DNA of 50,590 nucleotides from Bacillus sp. FJAT-27225 (GCF_001685025.1 NZ_MAYU01000002.1:1-50590), one strand, 5' to 3'; shown: positions 17,289 to 26,491, numbered from the stretch's first letter. A program made the numbers and translations. Notes: generated by a model from the letters alone, not told the origin.

Positions 17289-17326
17289 AAACAGGAAGCG
17301 GCATTGCTGCTTCCTGTTTCCTTTTA
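17289..17326 (+). terminator. Terminator after the CatE-like gene
   Basis: AAACAGGAAGC and GCTTCCTGTTT form an 11-bp stem with a 9-nt loop, followed by CCTTTT. Confidence 0.82.
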
Positions 17327-17334
17327 AACTCCAA

Positions 17335-17365
17335 ACGAAGCCCTTCTTCCTAAGAAGAAGGGCTT
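17335..17365 (-). terminator. Hairpin at the 3' end of the CNNM/CorC gene
   Basis: AAGCCCTTCTT (17338-17348) and AAGAAGGGCTT (17355-17365) form an 11-bp stem whose loop contains the stop codon of the reverse-strand gene. The U tract beyond it is weak (CGTTTGG). Confidence 0.6.
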
Positions 17366-18693
17366 GTTACATCCAAGTCGGTATGCTCAGGCTCAGGGCT
17401 TTTACTAATTTCTACATAAAGGATTTGATGTCCATCAAGGTCGGTTATTTTAAACGTATAGCCTTCCTCCTCAATGGTATCTCCTATTTTAACATCATAC
17501 GTATGGGAAAGAATCCAGCCGCCCAGAGTATCAATGTCTTCATCAGAAATGGACGTGCCTAGCAGGTCATTTACATCTCCAATTAAAACTTTTCCGCTCA
17601 TAATAAAATGGCCTTCAGCAATTTTGCGTACTTCAGCCACCTCATCGGCATCAAACTCATCCCGAATTTCACCGACTATTTCTTCAAGAATATCCTCAAC
17701 CGTTACAATTCCAGCCGTCCCGCCATACTCATCAACTAGAATCGCCATATGTGTCCGTTCCTTTTGCAATTTAACGAGCAGGTCATGGATTGGTATTGTC
17801 TCAATTACATGAATAATTGGCTTGATAAAGTTGGTGAGTGGTTTCTCCATCAATGCCTCATGGTTTAGGTTAGCTGTCAGGATTTCCTTAATATTCACCA
17901 TCCCTGCAATGTTATCCTTGTCCCCGTTGACAACCGGGTAACGTGTGTACTTTTCACGGCGAATGGTTTCAAGTATCTCCGGTATGGTGTCATCAATGGA
18001 AAGTGTGACAATTTCGGTGCGGGGCACCATGATTTCCTTTGCAATCCTATTATCAAATTCAAAGATGTTATTTACATACGTTAATTCAGATTGATTGATT
18101 TCACCCTGTTCAAAGCTCTCGGATATGATGATCCGCAATTCTTCTTCCGAGTGGGCCAGCTCATGCTCAGAAGCGGGCTTGAGTCCAAATAGACCGACAA
18201 GGAATCGGGCAGAACCATTTAATGCCCAGATAAAAGGATACATGATTTTATAAAAGATAATAATCGGCTTTGCTAAAAGCAGTGTCACTTTTTCAGCCAT
18301 CTGAATGGCAAAAGTTTTTGGTGCCAGTTCACCCACAACAACATGAAGGAATGTTATGAGGGAGAAGGCAATAGCAAAAGAAAGAATATCAGCAACAGAC
18401 TCGTTGATGTCCATATTGTGGAAGACAGGCTCTAAAAGTGCCTCCACAGTTGGCTCCCCCAGCCAGCCCAGCCCAAGTGCTGTAATGGTAATCCCCAGCT
18501 GGCAGGCTGACAGATATTCATCAAGATGCGTAAGAACATGTTTAGCTGCCTTCGCGCCTTTTCTATTTTCTTCTATTAGCTGGTCAATCCTGGATCCTCT
18601 AACCTTGACAATCGCAAATTCAGTTACAACAAAAAAGGCTGTCATAGCAATGAGGATGAATACAAGTAACAGATTGATGAGTGTTGTTGTCAA
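17350..18693 (-). CDS. CNNM/CorC-type membrane protein (DUF21-CBS-CorC), probable magnesium efflux
   Basis: This family includes B. subtilis MpfA (YhdP), linked to Mg2+ export, and older 'hemolysin-like' names. The 447-residue protein has an N-terminal DUF21 domain with about four spans ([48 protein letters not shown]). Two CBS domains follow (about 205-330; [34 protein letters not shown]) and then a C-terminal CorC/HlyC domain (about 345-430). The TTG start at 18693 has AGGGG seven bases upstream. Several paralogues exist in Bacillus, so MpfA identity is not certain. Confidence 0.85.
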   Translation of the reverse strand: MTTTLINLLLVFILIAMTAFFVVTEFAIVKVRGSRIDQLIEENRKGAKAAKHVLTHLDEYLSACQLGITITALGLGWLGEPTVEALLEPVFHNMDINESVADILSFAIAFSLITFLHVVVGELAPKTFAIQMAEKVTLLLAKPIIIFYKIMYPFIWALNGSARFLVGLFGLKPASEHELAHSEEELRIIISESFEQGEINQSELTYVNNIFEFDNRIAKEIMVPRTEIVTLSIDDTIPEILETIRREKYTRYPVVNGDKDNIAGMVNIKEILTANLNHEALMEKPLTNFIKPIIHVIETIPIHDLLVKLQKERTHMAILVDEYGGTAGIVTVEDILEEIVGEIRDEFDADEVAEVRKIAEGHFIMSGKVLIGDVNDLLGTSISDEDIDTLGGWILSHTYDVKIGDTIEEEGYTFKITDLDGHQILYVEISKSPEPEHTDLDVTSPSS

Positions 18694-19219
18694 TATATGC
18701 CCCTAATTTTTCAGGGTCACACCTCCTGGTTTTATAAAACGTTCTGGCAAAGGGTAAATGCTGCCTGTAAAGCCATTCTTTCCTTATTATTAGCAAAGTA
18801 TAGACATTCCTGGCAAATTAGAAGTCTATATGCCCTCTATTCCACATATATAGAATCCGAAAACCTTCGAAGAAAATGGCGAAAAATAGAGGGGATTATC
18901 GGCATATTATGACAAAAAGCTTTTGCAAATTGGGTTATTATTTTTTTATAAAAACGTTTGGGCGAATGCCTCCTAGTAAAGAGTTTGTACTGCTGAGGAA
19001 AATGAGAAAAGGCCTGGGGTAAATGTTCCCATAGTTATTTGTAAGGTTTTCCAGTATACTGAAATGAAAAGGGAAAATTTACACATGGACGTATAAATAT
19101 GGAGCGAAAGTTCTTCTCATATAAATTCTGCCATAAGGCGGTGTATGCAGGGAGATAACTGCCCGGAGCCAGGAAGGATTTACGAGTATATTTCTGGCTT
19201 ATTTTATAAGGGGGAATCA
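18694..19219. other. 526-bp intergenic region between divergent genes
   Basis: This region separates the CNNM/CorC gene (reverse) from the RsbT-like kinase (forward). A forward frame of 71 codons (18697-18912) lacks a ribosome site and any recognisable motif. A TATACT at 19055 could be a -10 element for the kinase, but no good -35 partner is visible. I see no riboswitch. Confidence 0.5.
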
Positions 19220-19669
19220 ATGGTGGAGGTTTTTGGTATTATAAATGAAATCAACCCGGATTACCTGCTGCACGCTCAATCATATATTGAGATAAGTGGA
19301 GAACATGATATTATGTCTGCAAGGCAGGAAGCACGCCAGGCTGCAAAAAAGCTTGGTTTCAGCCTGTTCGATCAATCGCGGATTATTACGCTGATTTCTG
19401 AACTTGCTCGCAATATTTATAAGTATGCGGGGTACGGAAGGATATACATTGAAGAAATAAAAGAGCATGGCGTACATGGCCTCTGCTTTCTTGCTATAGA
19501 TGATGGGCCAGGCATCGTAGATGTTGACCGTGCCATGAAGCAAGGTTTTTCCACCTCCGGAAGTCTGGGAGCGGGCCTTCCGGCAATGAAAAGAATGGCC
19601 GATGAATTTTCCATTGAAACAGTGCCTGGAAAAGGGACATGCATTAAAATTATAAAATGGCTCTATTAA
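19220..19669 (+). CDS. Orphan RsbT-like serine kinase (GHKL/HATPase_c anti-sigma kinase)
   Basis: The 149-residue protein has the RsbT-type ATPase fold: N-box ISELARNIYKYA, G1 box DDGPGI and G2/lid GFSTSGSLGAGLPAMKRMADEF, ending GKGTCIKIIKWL. It aligns along its length with RsbT encoded at 42555. It has about 16 extra N-terminal residues and is clearly a paralogue, not a duplicate. RsbT proteins phosphorylate STAS-domain antagonists and can activate PP2C phosphatases. No STAS or phosphatase gene lies beside it. I chose the ATG at 19220 for its AAGGGGG site over an upstream in-frame ATG at 19145 without one. Confidence 0.85.
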   Translation: MVEVFGIINEINPDYLLHAQSYIEISGEHDIMSARQEARQAAKKLGFSLFDQSRIITLISELARNIYKYAGYGRIYIEEIKEHGVHGLCFLAIDDGPGIVDVDRAMKQGFSTSGSLGAGLPAMKRMADEFSIETVPGKGTCIKIIKWLY

Positions 19670-19698
19670 GATATGTAAACATATTTTTAATACCACAC

Positions 19699-19735
19699 AA
19701 ATTCCAGCCTTAAACCTAAGGGTGGATTTTTTTAT
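19699..19735 (+). terminator. Terminator after the RsbT-like gene
   Basis: TTCCAGCCTTA pairs with TAAGGGTGGA with one irregularity, followed by TTTTTTT. Confidence 0.75.
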
Positions 19736-19738
19736 AAG

Positions 19739-20140
19739 AAAAGCGCAAGCGCCTTCGTGACAGGCAAAAGTCACCTGTCTCTGCGATGATTATTCTTTTG
19801 CTTTCCTTTGTGCACATCGCCGTACAAACTGGAGGGGCTTTGATTGAGATAAAATGAACCTTCCATCAGCGTTCTTTGCTGATGGTTAGGTGAATGAATC
19901 GGGCCTTTAGGGTCAGCTGCCGTAGGCTTACTGACCATTAAGGCGGGATAGAGGAATCACGAAGAGCGAAGCAACTACCCTGTATTACTTCGTAAAAGTG
20001 TATCTTTTAAAAGCTACATGGCTTTGCCGACGAGTTGAAGTTATGCTTTCATAATATGCCTTGGCGCGGGAGCACTAAGCGCGTTTGTGCATGACTTATC
20101 GCAGGGATGAGCCGTAAAGTTTGCGCTGGAGCTAGACAGT
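19739..20140. repeat. Composite intergenic repeat element with a structured-RNA core
   Basis: The element starts GAAAAGCGCAAGCGCC and ends TTGCGCTGGAGCTAGACAG, so the outer AGCGCAA (19742-19748) and TTGCGCT (20121-20127) are inverted. Such ends are familiar from dispersed Bacillus intergenic repeats. Inside are a hairpin module at 19757-19798 (GACAGG...CCTGTC then ATGATTATTCTT) shared with 36588-36626, and an RNA-like core at 19848-19952. No open reading frame is convincing. It occupies most of the 540-bp gap between the kinase and gltT. Confidence 0.6.
19848..19952 (+). ncRNA. Structured RNA core related to the 38.5-kb element (HEARO/omega-RNA-like, tentative)
   Basis: GATAAAATGAA is followed by a hairpin CCATCAGC (19863-19870) with GCTGATGG (19878-19885), then AATCGGGCCTTTAGGG (19897-19912). 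Next come a hairpin GGTCAG/CTGACC and CCATTAAGGCGGGATA. The flank, the core and the order match the element at 38485-38740, while the hairpin arms differ but keep pairing. No nuclease gene is adjacent. Confidence 0.5.
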
Positions 20141-20169
20141 TAATGAAAAGTTATACTTTCTTAAACAGT

Positions 20170-20200
20170 AAAAATACAGCCCCTATTCTACAGGGGCTGT
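20170..20200 (-). terminator. Terminator of gltT
   Basis: On the reverse strand ACAGCCCCT and AGGGGCTGT form a 9-bp stem with a 7-nt loop, followed by ATTTTTA. Confidence 0.82.
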
Positions 20201-20209
20201 AATCGTGAA

Positions 20210-21490
20210 TTATGCTTCTGCGGTTTTCTCGCTGCCGCGTATTTCATTTAAATAGGCAGCTGCTTTGGATTCATCAAATTGTTTTTCCCATTTCGACATA
20301 ACAATGGCAGCAAGTGAATTGCCGACAACATTGACAGCAGTCCGAGCCATATCAAGAATTCTATCTATACCAGCGATAAATGCCAACCCTTCAACCGGTA
20401 TTCCGACTGTTCCTAATGTAGCTAGAAGAACAACGAATGAGACTCCAGGAACACCCGCGATACCTTTCGAAGTTACCATCAAGACAAGGACGAGTGAAAG
20501 CTGCTGGCTTATAGATAAATCAATTCCATACATTTGAGCAATGAAGATGGCAGCAAGCGCCTGATACAGTGTCGATCCATCAAGGTTAAATGAATAACCT
20601 GTCGGGATAACAAAGGAAGTTATCGCTTTTGGACATCCGAACTTCTCCATCTTCTCCATTAACTTTGGCAAAACCGTTTCTGAGCTTGCTGTTGAGTAAG
20701 CTAAAATCAACTCATCTTTTAAGATTCTAAACAAGTTGAAGATATTGATTCCGAATAGACGTGCAGTTATACCAAGAATGACGACGACAAAGAATATCAT
20801 TGTTCCATACGTTAGGAGGACAAGTTTACTTAGTGGAACAAGAGAGCTGACTCCAAACTTTGATACTGTAACACCAATCAAGGCGAATACGCCGAATGGA
20901 GCAAATTTCATGATTTGGTTTGTCATGTAAAACATGGCGTCGGCAGTTCCCTGGAAAAAGGCCAATACAGGCTTTCCTCTTTCTCCGATCGCCGCCACAC
21001 CAAGGCCAAACATGACTGAAAAGAAAATGATAGCCAGCATATCGCCTCTTGCCATCGCATCAACTATATTTGTAGGAACAATATTTATAAATGTATCTGC
21101 CATGCTGTGGGACTGGACTTCCTCTGTTGTTGAAAGATAGCTGCCGATATCGCCCTTTGTCAGGGAGCTCATATCAATGCCTAGCCCAGGTTTAAAGATG
21201 TTTGCGCTAAGCAATCCAACTAAGATTGCGATTGTTGTAATGATTTCAAAATAAAGCAGTGATTTACCGCCAAGTTTACCAAGTTTCTTCAGATCACCAA
21301 CACCTGCAACGCCAATCACGATACTCGCTATGACAATTGGCACAACAATCATTTTTATTAGTCGTATAAAAATAGTTCCTATCGGCTGCAGCCATTCCTG
21401 TACAGATGGATTGCCATAAAAAACGGCACCAACGGCAATACCGAGTGCAAGGCCGATTAGAATTTGCCATGCCAAACCAATTTTTCTCAT
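20210..21490 (-). CDS. gltT: Proton/sodium-glutamate symporter GltT
   Basis: GltT imports glutamate and aspartate across the cytoplasmic membrane. The 426-residue protein has the dicarboxylate/amino acid:cation symporter fold. About eight spans, the serine-rich hairpin AYSTASSETVLPKLMEKME, SFNLDGSTLYQALAAIFIAQ and the substrate motif GIDRILDMARTAVNVVGNS are visible. Together they match recalled B. subtilis GltT closely. I chose the ATG at 21490 because AAGGAG lies ten bases upstream; a TTG nine bases earlier is too close to that site. It is transcribed alone. Confidence 0.92.
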   Translation of the reverse strand: MRKIGLAWQILIGLALGIAVGAVFYGNPSVQEWLQPIGTIFIRLIKMIVVPIVIASIVIGVAGVGDLKKLGKLGGKSLLYFEIITTIAILVGLLSANIFKPGLGIDMSSLTKGDIGSYLSTTEEVQSHSMADTFINIVPTNIVDAMARGDMLAIIFFSVMFGLGVAAIGERGKPVLAFFQGTADAMFYMTNQIMKFAPFGVFALIGVTVSKFGVSSLVPLSKLVLLTYGTMIFFVVVILGITARLFGINIFNLFRILKDELILAYSTASSETVLPKLMEKMEKFGCPKAITSFVIPTGYSFNLDGSTLYQALAAIFIAQMYGIDLSISQQLSLVLVLMVTSKGIAGVPGVSFVVLLATLGTVGIPVEGLAFIAGIDRILDMARTAVNVVGNSLAAIVMSKWEKQFDESKAAAYLNEIRGSEKTAEA

Positions 21491-21865
21491 ATTTATCAAA
21501 CTCCTTTATTGGATTTGGTTATAAAGTGAAACTTTAACTAATGGGAGTATTTCCGCTCCCATTGAATGGTGGTTGCCCCAATTGGGCTTTTACGCAAAGT
21601 TGACCTCTGCCAATGTCATTTGGATTAACAGATAGTACGGGGAGTTGAATCTCCAAATGGGAAGGGACTTACTGATGGTAATACGGGAAAAAAAGCACAT
21701 TCCCCATTTTAATGAGACAGGGGGCATTGTGTCAAAAACAAAAATTGACAAAAAATGCGGGAAACCTTTATAGAATAGCATAATTCGAGACTATAAAGCC
21801 ATGTCGATTTTTGGACAATTTAAGAAAGGGTTGAATGGAGGCTGTCCTAAGGAGCGAAAACAAAT
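21491..21865. other. Leader and promoter region of gltT, no gene seen
   Basis: About 375 bases without a supported gene. AATGGGAG and CTCCCATT (21540-21563) form an 8-bp hairpin within the likely gltT leader. On the forward strand TTGACA near 21746 with TATAGA 18 bases on resembles a promoter but has no gene to serve. A reverse-strand frame at 21590-21781 lacks a ribosome site and motifs. Confidence 0.4.
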
Positions 21866-21900
21866 AAAGAGGGTGTTCCACGTTAATGTGGAACACCCTT
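21866..21900 (-). terminator. Terminator of the channel-like gene
   Basis: On the reverse strand AGGGTGTTCCAC and GTGGAACACCCT form a 12-bp perfect stem with a 6-nt loop, followed by CTTTATTTG. Confidence 0.85.
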
Positions 21901-21906
21901 CAAGGC

Positions 21907-23598
21907 TTACTTTTTATTAAAAGGATTATTTGGATCATTTGGATTGTGATTATTCGGATTGGTAAAGGTGCCGCCCTGATTTGAATGGTTAGTTTTCCCT
22001 GGCTGGCCAGGAGCCGTCCCCATGCCCTTATGTCCTGGGAAACCTGGGTTGTTTTGTCCCGCATTTGGACCAGCAAATCCAGGCCCATTCGGTTGTTTAA
22101 CAACAGTTGTTTGTTCGAATTTCTGGTCTAGCCGTGCAAGGTATTTAGAGGCGAATTCCCTTCCGCCAAGTCCAAATGCCAGTCCGAATGCCAATGCAAG
22201 TCCGCCAAGAATTAAAATAAATGCGGCATTTACAATGGAAGCTGCTACACCTAGCTGGGCAAGTGCCATAAAGACAGAAATGGCAATGACTGCGTATTTT
22301 GCCACCGAAGATAGCATGCCGTAATGAGGCCCCTGGAGCATGCTGGAAAGCAATTTCTTGAGAAGGTTGCCAACATAAAGCCCCACTATAAGTATGATTA
22401 ACGCTGCAATGACATGTGGCAGATACGCAATAACACCAGTTCCAAGTGTTACAAGGAAATCAAGTCCCACTAAATTTAATGCTTCGACAACAAAAAGAAG
22501 GACGATGATTACTTGTGCAACGGTTCCAACTGCTTTTGACAGTGAAAGGGCGGATGCGGTGTTCTTGCCAATTCCAATTCCTCTTAAAAACGTATTGAAG
22601 CCTACGCGGTCAAGCAAGTCTGTGATAAATCGATTGGCCCATCGGCCCAGCCAAAAACCAATGAGTACCATCACAATGGCTACGATGATATTTGGGATCA
22701 TTGTTAAAACATCATTCAGCATATTGATGGCAGGGCCTGATATTCCTTCAAGGTCAAGTCGTTCGAGTGCTGTGATGAATGTTGGAATTAGAATAAGAAC
22801 AAAAACAATGGTTCCAATTACCGAAGAAAGGCTTGTCCCTTCAAAGAGCCTTTTTGCCCCGAAACGCTCGACTACCTTTTCTAGTCCAACTCCCTGGAGC
22901 AGGTTGGTTACGATATCCCGGACAATTTTCGCGATAAACCAGCCGACCAGAATGATAAGTGCGGCCGAAAATAGTTTTGGCAGGAACGAAAGAATATTGC
23001 CAAGCATAGTTGAAAACGGTTCTGATATCCCTCTAATGTCAAGAGCTGCCAAAACTCCCGGCAAGAACAGGAGCAGGACGAGATAAAAGACAATTTTAGC
23101 TACCCGATCTGCTAGCTGCCCGGGATCTTCGCTGTCTTTTGTCATATTTAGTTTTTGTGAAATCTGATGGACTCTTAATGTACGGCCGCCTTTTCTGATG
23201 AGATAACTTAGGCCTGAAGCAACAAGCCAGCCTACAGCGAAGATTAGTGCTGCCTTCAGGATACTAGGAATCGCAGATGTAATCGCTGTCATCATGCTTA
23301 CAAGCGGACCGGCAATGATGTCCAGATCAAGTATGTTAAAGAATAGGATAAAAACGAAGACTAGCAAAAGATAATAAACAATTTTACTGATTATCTTCTC
23401 GGACGAAAATTTTCTATCCTTTACATGAGAGAATAAACGATTATCAAGATTTGATTTTTGAAGGGCTTTAAATACCCCTTTTTCTATAGCTTTGGCAAGG
23501 ATCCAGCCGATTAAAAGGACTGCCAAAGCGATTAATAGGTCGGGAAGCTTATAGGTTAGTTGCTCCCAGCCTCCCCATAGGTCATTGTTACTTCTCAA
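21907..23598 (-). CDS. Multi-repeat mechanosensitive-channel-like protein (conserved TM-helix family)
   Basis: This integral membrane protein of 563 residues is built from five repeats of about 90-100 residues. Each repeat contains a helix with the pattern P-x-L/I-I-x-A-x-x-x-L-x-x-G-W/F/L-x-x-A/G, for example LPDLLIALAVLLIGWILAK, LPKLFSAALIILVGWFIAK and LPHVIAALIILIVGLYVGN. This matches the conserved TM-helix family related to small mechanosensitive channels. The last part is a hydrophilic tail of about 65 residues rich in Gly, Asn and Pro (GFAGPNAGQNNPGFPGHKG). The TTG start follows AAGGAGTGA. A classical MscS beta domain is not evident; channel activity is inferred. Confidence 0.75.
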   Translation of the reverse strand: MRSNNDLWGGWEQLTYKLPDLLIALAVLLIGWILAKAIEKGVFKALQKSNLDNRLFSHVKDRKFSSEKIISKIVYYLLLVFVFILFFNILDLDIIAGPLVSMMTAITSAIPSILKAALIFAVGWLVASGLSYLIRKGGRTLRVHQISQKLNMTKDSEDPGQLADRVAKIVFYLVLLLFLPGVLAALDIRGISEPFSTMLGNILSFLPKLFSAALIILVGWFIAKIVRDIVTNLLQGVGLEKVVERFGAKRLFEGTSLSSVIGTIVFVLILIPTFITALERLDLEGISGPAINMLNDVLTMIPNIIVAIVMVLIGFWLGRWANRFITDLLDRVGFNTFLRGIGIGKNTASALSLSKAVGTVAQVIIVLLFVVEALNLVGLDFLVTLGTGVIAYLPHVIAALIILIVGLYVGNLLKKLLSSMLQGPHYGMLSSVAKYAVIAISVFMALAQLGVAASIVNAAFILILGGLALAFGLAFGLGGREFASKYLARLDQKFEQTTVVKQPNGPGFAGPNAGQNNPGFPGHKGMGTAPGQPGKTNHSNQGGTFTNPNNHNPNDPNNPFNKK

Positions 23599-23782
23599 TA
23601 TAGGTCACTCCTTCTTTCTATTTGTCTTGACTTCAGACTATATCTGCTTTACCCGGGTTTGGGGTTCTTAAACGGACAAAAAATAATATTCCTGCGGTCA
23701 GCAAAAAGGTTTTTGAAGAGAAGGGAGGATGGGTATAAAGAAATAGTTTGGAAAGGCATATTGGAAGAAGGAGTGACCGGGC

Positions 23783-24700
23783 ATGGCCAGGTACAATCGT
23801 GCATTATTAATTTATAATGGAAATGCTGGACAGAAGGATATTGAGAAACGCCTAGGGGCATGTATTCCAGTACTAAGCAGGGACATCAATGAATTGATTT
23901 TATTAAAAACGCTTGAGCCGGGGCATGCTGAACAGCTTTGCAAAACCTATGGGGAAAGGTCAGACCTTGTCATTATTCTTGGCGGAGATGGAACAGTTCA
24001 TGAAGTCATTAATGGCCTTGCTGGTCTGGAAAAAAGGCCGATAATAGGAATTTTGCCAGGAGGAACCTGTAACGATTTCAGCCGTACCCTCAATATGCCC
24101 CAGGATATCCAAAGGGCAGCAGAGGATTTGTTGGCCGGCAAACCAGTTCCAATTGATGTTTTGGAAATAAACGGCCATTATGCTCTTAACTTTTGGGGAA
24201 CTGGCCTGGTCACCGAGACTTCCAATAATATAAAAGAGTCAGAGAAACAGCTATTTGGAAAAGCTAGTTATTACCTTAGTGCAATGCGGACAATGCGCCA
24301 GATGGAGCCTTTTCGCTATCATATCAATTGCAACGGTAAAACCTTGGAAGGGGAGGCAGTCATGATTTTAGTTGCGAATGGGAAATTCATTGGAACCAAC
24401 CAGCTGCCTTTCCGTAATATCCATATTGATGATGGCGAAGCCAACCTGTTTATAATTAGAAATACAAACATGGGATTAATAAAGGATATTTTAACAAGGG
24501 ATATTACTGTGATGGACGAGAACGATACGTCTGGAGAAGTGCTCCATTCCCTGGGGAGTGAAATAACTATTTCAACTGACCAAAGGATGGAGGCCGATAC
24601 AGATGGAGAGGTCTACTTAAAAACGCCTGCAGTTGTAAAGGTACTGAAACATCATATTCTCGCAATTACCCCCGATGTCGATGAGAGTATCATTTTATAA
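23783..24700 (+). CDS. Diacylglycerol/lipid kinase family protein (YegS/BmrU-type)
   Basis: This is a cytoplasmic lipid kinase of the DAGK catalytic family, 305 residues, close to the usual 290-310. The nucleotide-binding motif ILGGDGTVHEVINGL (about 65-80) and the GILPGGTCNDFSRTL loop (about 92-106) are intact. The C-terminal beta domain contains DGEANLFIIRN and METAD-like DQRMEADTDGE. The ATG at 23783 follows GAAGGAGTGACC. It is divergent from the channel gene. Bacillus has several such paralogues (DgkB, BmrU, YtlR), so the lipid substrate cannot be fixed. Confidence 0.88.
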   Translation: MARYNRALLIYNGNAGQKDIEKRLGACIPVLSRDINELILLKTLEPGHAEQLCKTYGERSDLVIILGGDGTVHEVINGLAGLEKRPIIGILPGGTCNDFSRTLNMPQDIQRAAEDLLAGKPVPIDVLEINGHYALNFWGTGLVTETSNNIKESEKQLFGKASYYLSAMRTMRQMEPFRYHINCNGKTLEGEAVMILVANGKFIGTNQLPFRNIHIDDGEANLFIIRNTNMGLIKDILTRDITVMDENDTSGEVLHSLGSEITISTDQRMEADTDGEVYLKTPAVVKVLKHHILAITPDVDESIIL

Positions 24701-24716
24701 CGGCCAATTTGTTTCC

Positions 24717-24749
24717 ATAAAAAATGAGGCCTCCATAGTGAGAAGCCTC
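24717..24749 (-). terminator. Terminator of mgtE
   Basis: On the reverse strand GAGGC...GCCTC, with inner TC/GA pairing, is followed by ATTTTTTATGG. It lies tail to tail with the lipid kinase gene and may serve both. Confidence 0.7.
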
Positions 24750-24757
24750 CTTAGTGA

Positions 24758-26116
24758 TTATGTGAGTTGATTTAGGAATAATGTGGCAATGCCAAAATAA
24801 GTTATAAGTGAAAAAATATCATTCAAGGTCGTGATGAGCGGTCCGGAAGCAACCGCGGGATCTATATTGAAGTGATACAAAATAATCGGAATGATTGTCC
24901 CGGCAAGTGTTCCAATAATCAATGTTAAAAACAGGGAACTTCCGACAACAATGCCTAATATAAAGCTGTCTTGCCAGATGAAGGCGATAATGGCTATCAG
25001 GATTGAACAAATAAGTCCAATCATGAGGCCAACTCCAAGCTCCCGCCCAATTAACTTTACTATGACCGTCTTGTCAATTTCATTGGTGCTTAAGCCCCGG
25101 ACAACGACTGCAAGCGATTGTGTTCCTGTATTTCCAGTCATCCCGGAAATCATCGGCATAAAAAATGCCAGTGCGACAACCTGTTGAAGCGTTTCGGAAT
25201 AGGAACTGATAATCCGACCGGATACAAGCCCAATAAACAAGAGAAGGATAAGCCAGGGCAGCCTTCGATACGCCGCCACAAAAGCCTTTGTATCAAAGTC
25301 GATTGATTTCCCGGAAGCAGATAGCTTTTCGATATCCTCATTCGCTTCCTGAATGACAACGTCAATGATATCATCGACCGTAACAATCCCAACAAGGACA
25401 TTATCCGCATTTACAACTGGAATTGCCATAAAATCATACCGTTCAATCATTCGGGCAACTTCTTCCTGGTCTGTTTCTGCAGTAACCGAAATAACCCGCT
25501 CAAACATAATTTTATTGATAATTTCATTGGCATCGGCGATTAACAGGTCCCGATAGGAAACAACCCCTACAAGGCGGCGCTGTTCATCAATTACATACAA
25601 ATAATTAATGGTTTCGGCAAGTTCAGCGAAAGACTTCAATTTTCCTACTGCCTCGCGGACAGTGTAGTAATTGCGAATCCAGACAAACCGGTTGGTCATA
25701 AGGCGCCCTGCTGTTTCGGGCGGATAATTCATAATGTCCTGGACAATTTTTGATTCTTCTTTTTTCATACCTGAGAGAAGGGCGGAAATTTTTTCAGGGG
25801 ACAGCTCTTCAAGTAGAGAGGCAAGGTCATCATTATCCATTAAATCAAGGACCTTCCCTGACTTTTCAATCCCTAATCTATTAAGCACATCATGCTGCTC
25901 TTCAGTATCAAGCTCCTCTAGCAAGTCAGCAAGAAGATGTGGATTCAGGAAAAGGAGAAAGCGGGTCTTGTGCTTTTCCGGGAAGTCTTCATAGAGTCTG
26001 GCCACATCGTACGGCTGCAGCTCATCAAGTATTGCTTCGATTTCTTTCCTTTTATTTTCTTTCATTGCCTTTATAACCAGAAGGGTAATCTGGTCCTCCG
26101 ACATGTTTTGAATCAT
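24758..26116 (-). CDS. mgtE: Magnesium transporter MgtE
   Basis: MgtE is a Mg2+-gated magnesium channel. The 452-residue protein has the cytosolic N domain (about 1-125, rich in LLEELDTEEQHDVLNRL-type superhelix repeats). A CBS pair follows (about 130-250; MTNRFVWIRNYYTVREAVGKL, AIPVVNADNVLVGIVTVDDIIDVV), then a linking helix and five membrane spans with the pore motif PMISGMTGNTGTQSLAVVVRGL. I chose the ATG at 26116, which has AAAGGAG upstream and begins IQNMSEDQI, giving the usual length. No M-box riboswitch is recognisable upstream. Confidence 0.94.
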   Translation of the reverse strand: MIQNMSEDQITLLVIKAMKENKRKEIEAILDELQPYDVARLYEDFPEKHKTRFLLFLNPHLLADLLEELDTEEQHDVLNRLGIEKSGKVLDLMDNDDLASLLEELSPEKISALLSGMKKEESKIVQDIMNYPPETAGRLMTNRFVWIRNYYTVREAVGKLKSFAELAETINYLYVIDEQRRLVGVVSYRDLLIADANEIINKIMFERVISVTAETDQEEVARMIERYDFMAIPVVNADNVLVGIVTVDDIIDVVIQEANEDIEKLSASGKSIDFDTKAFVAAYRRLPWLILLLFIGLVSGRIISSYSETLQQVVALAFFMPMISGMTGNTGTQSLAVVVRGLSTNEIDKTVIVKLIGRELGVGLMIGLICSILIAIIAFIWQDSFILGIVVGSSLFLTLIIGTLAGTIIPIILYHFNIDPAVASGPLITTLNDIFSLITYFGIATLFLNQLT

Positions 26117-26491
26117 ATGCCCACGCTCCTTTCCGGCAGTTGCCATGTACATTATATGAAAATGGACGGTAATTTGAAATAAAAAGCGGACAACTTTTTT
26201 GGTTTATTCATACTTGACTAAAATTCATATGGAAACTTTCCTTGTGGTATCGCATCATTTCGCTCGATGGCTATTCAATAATGCTTTCCTTGAGGCGCAG
26301 AAATACTACAGTTCATATATATAAATAGGCAATATTTAGGGAATAGCAGATTAATTCATTGGCTCTTAAAATTATTCCACAAAAACGGAAACGCAAACAA
26401 CAGGAAAATAGGGATAGAAAAGCGAATTTTTTTTTGGTTTTTGTTATGATGAGTAGGGAACTTTAATGAAGAAAGAATGGAGGGTTTGCCA
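26117..26491. other. Divergent intergenic region, no gene seen
   Basis: This region separates mgtE (reverse) from the unrecognised gene (forward). It is AT-rich. I compared it with the conserved M-box segments and found no match, and I see no other riboswitch or coding frame. Confidence 0.4.

Noticed and set aside
18697-18912. Forward frame of 71 codons upstream of the CNNM/CorC gene
   Set aside because: There is no ribosome site and no recognisable motif, and it lies in the leader and promoter zone of a divergent gene.
19739-20140. Insertion sequence remnant or CRISPR array
   Set aside because: There is no transposase reading frame and no regularly spaced repeats. The composite-repeat reading fits better.
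22394-23086. Forward frame of 230 codons opposite the channel-like gene
   Set aside because: It is antisense to a clear membrane protein. The composition mirrors the opposite strand and no ribosome site is present.
26117-26491. Possible M-box magnesium riboswitch before mgtE
   Set aside because: I looked on the reverse strand for the conserved M-box segments and found none.
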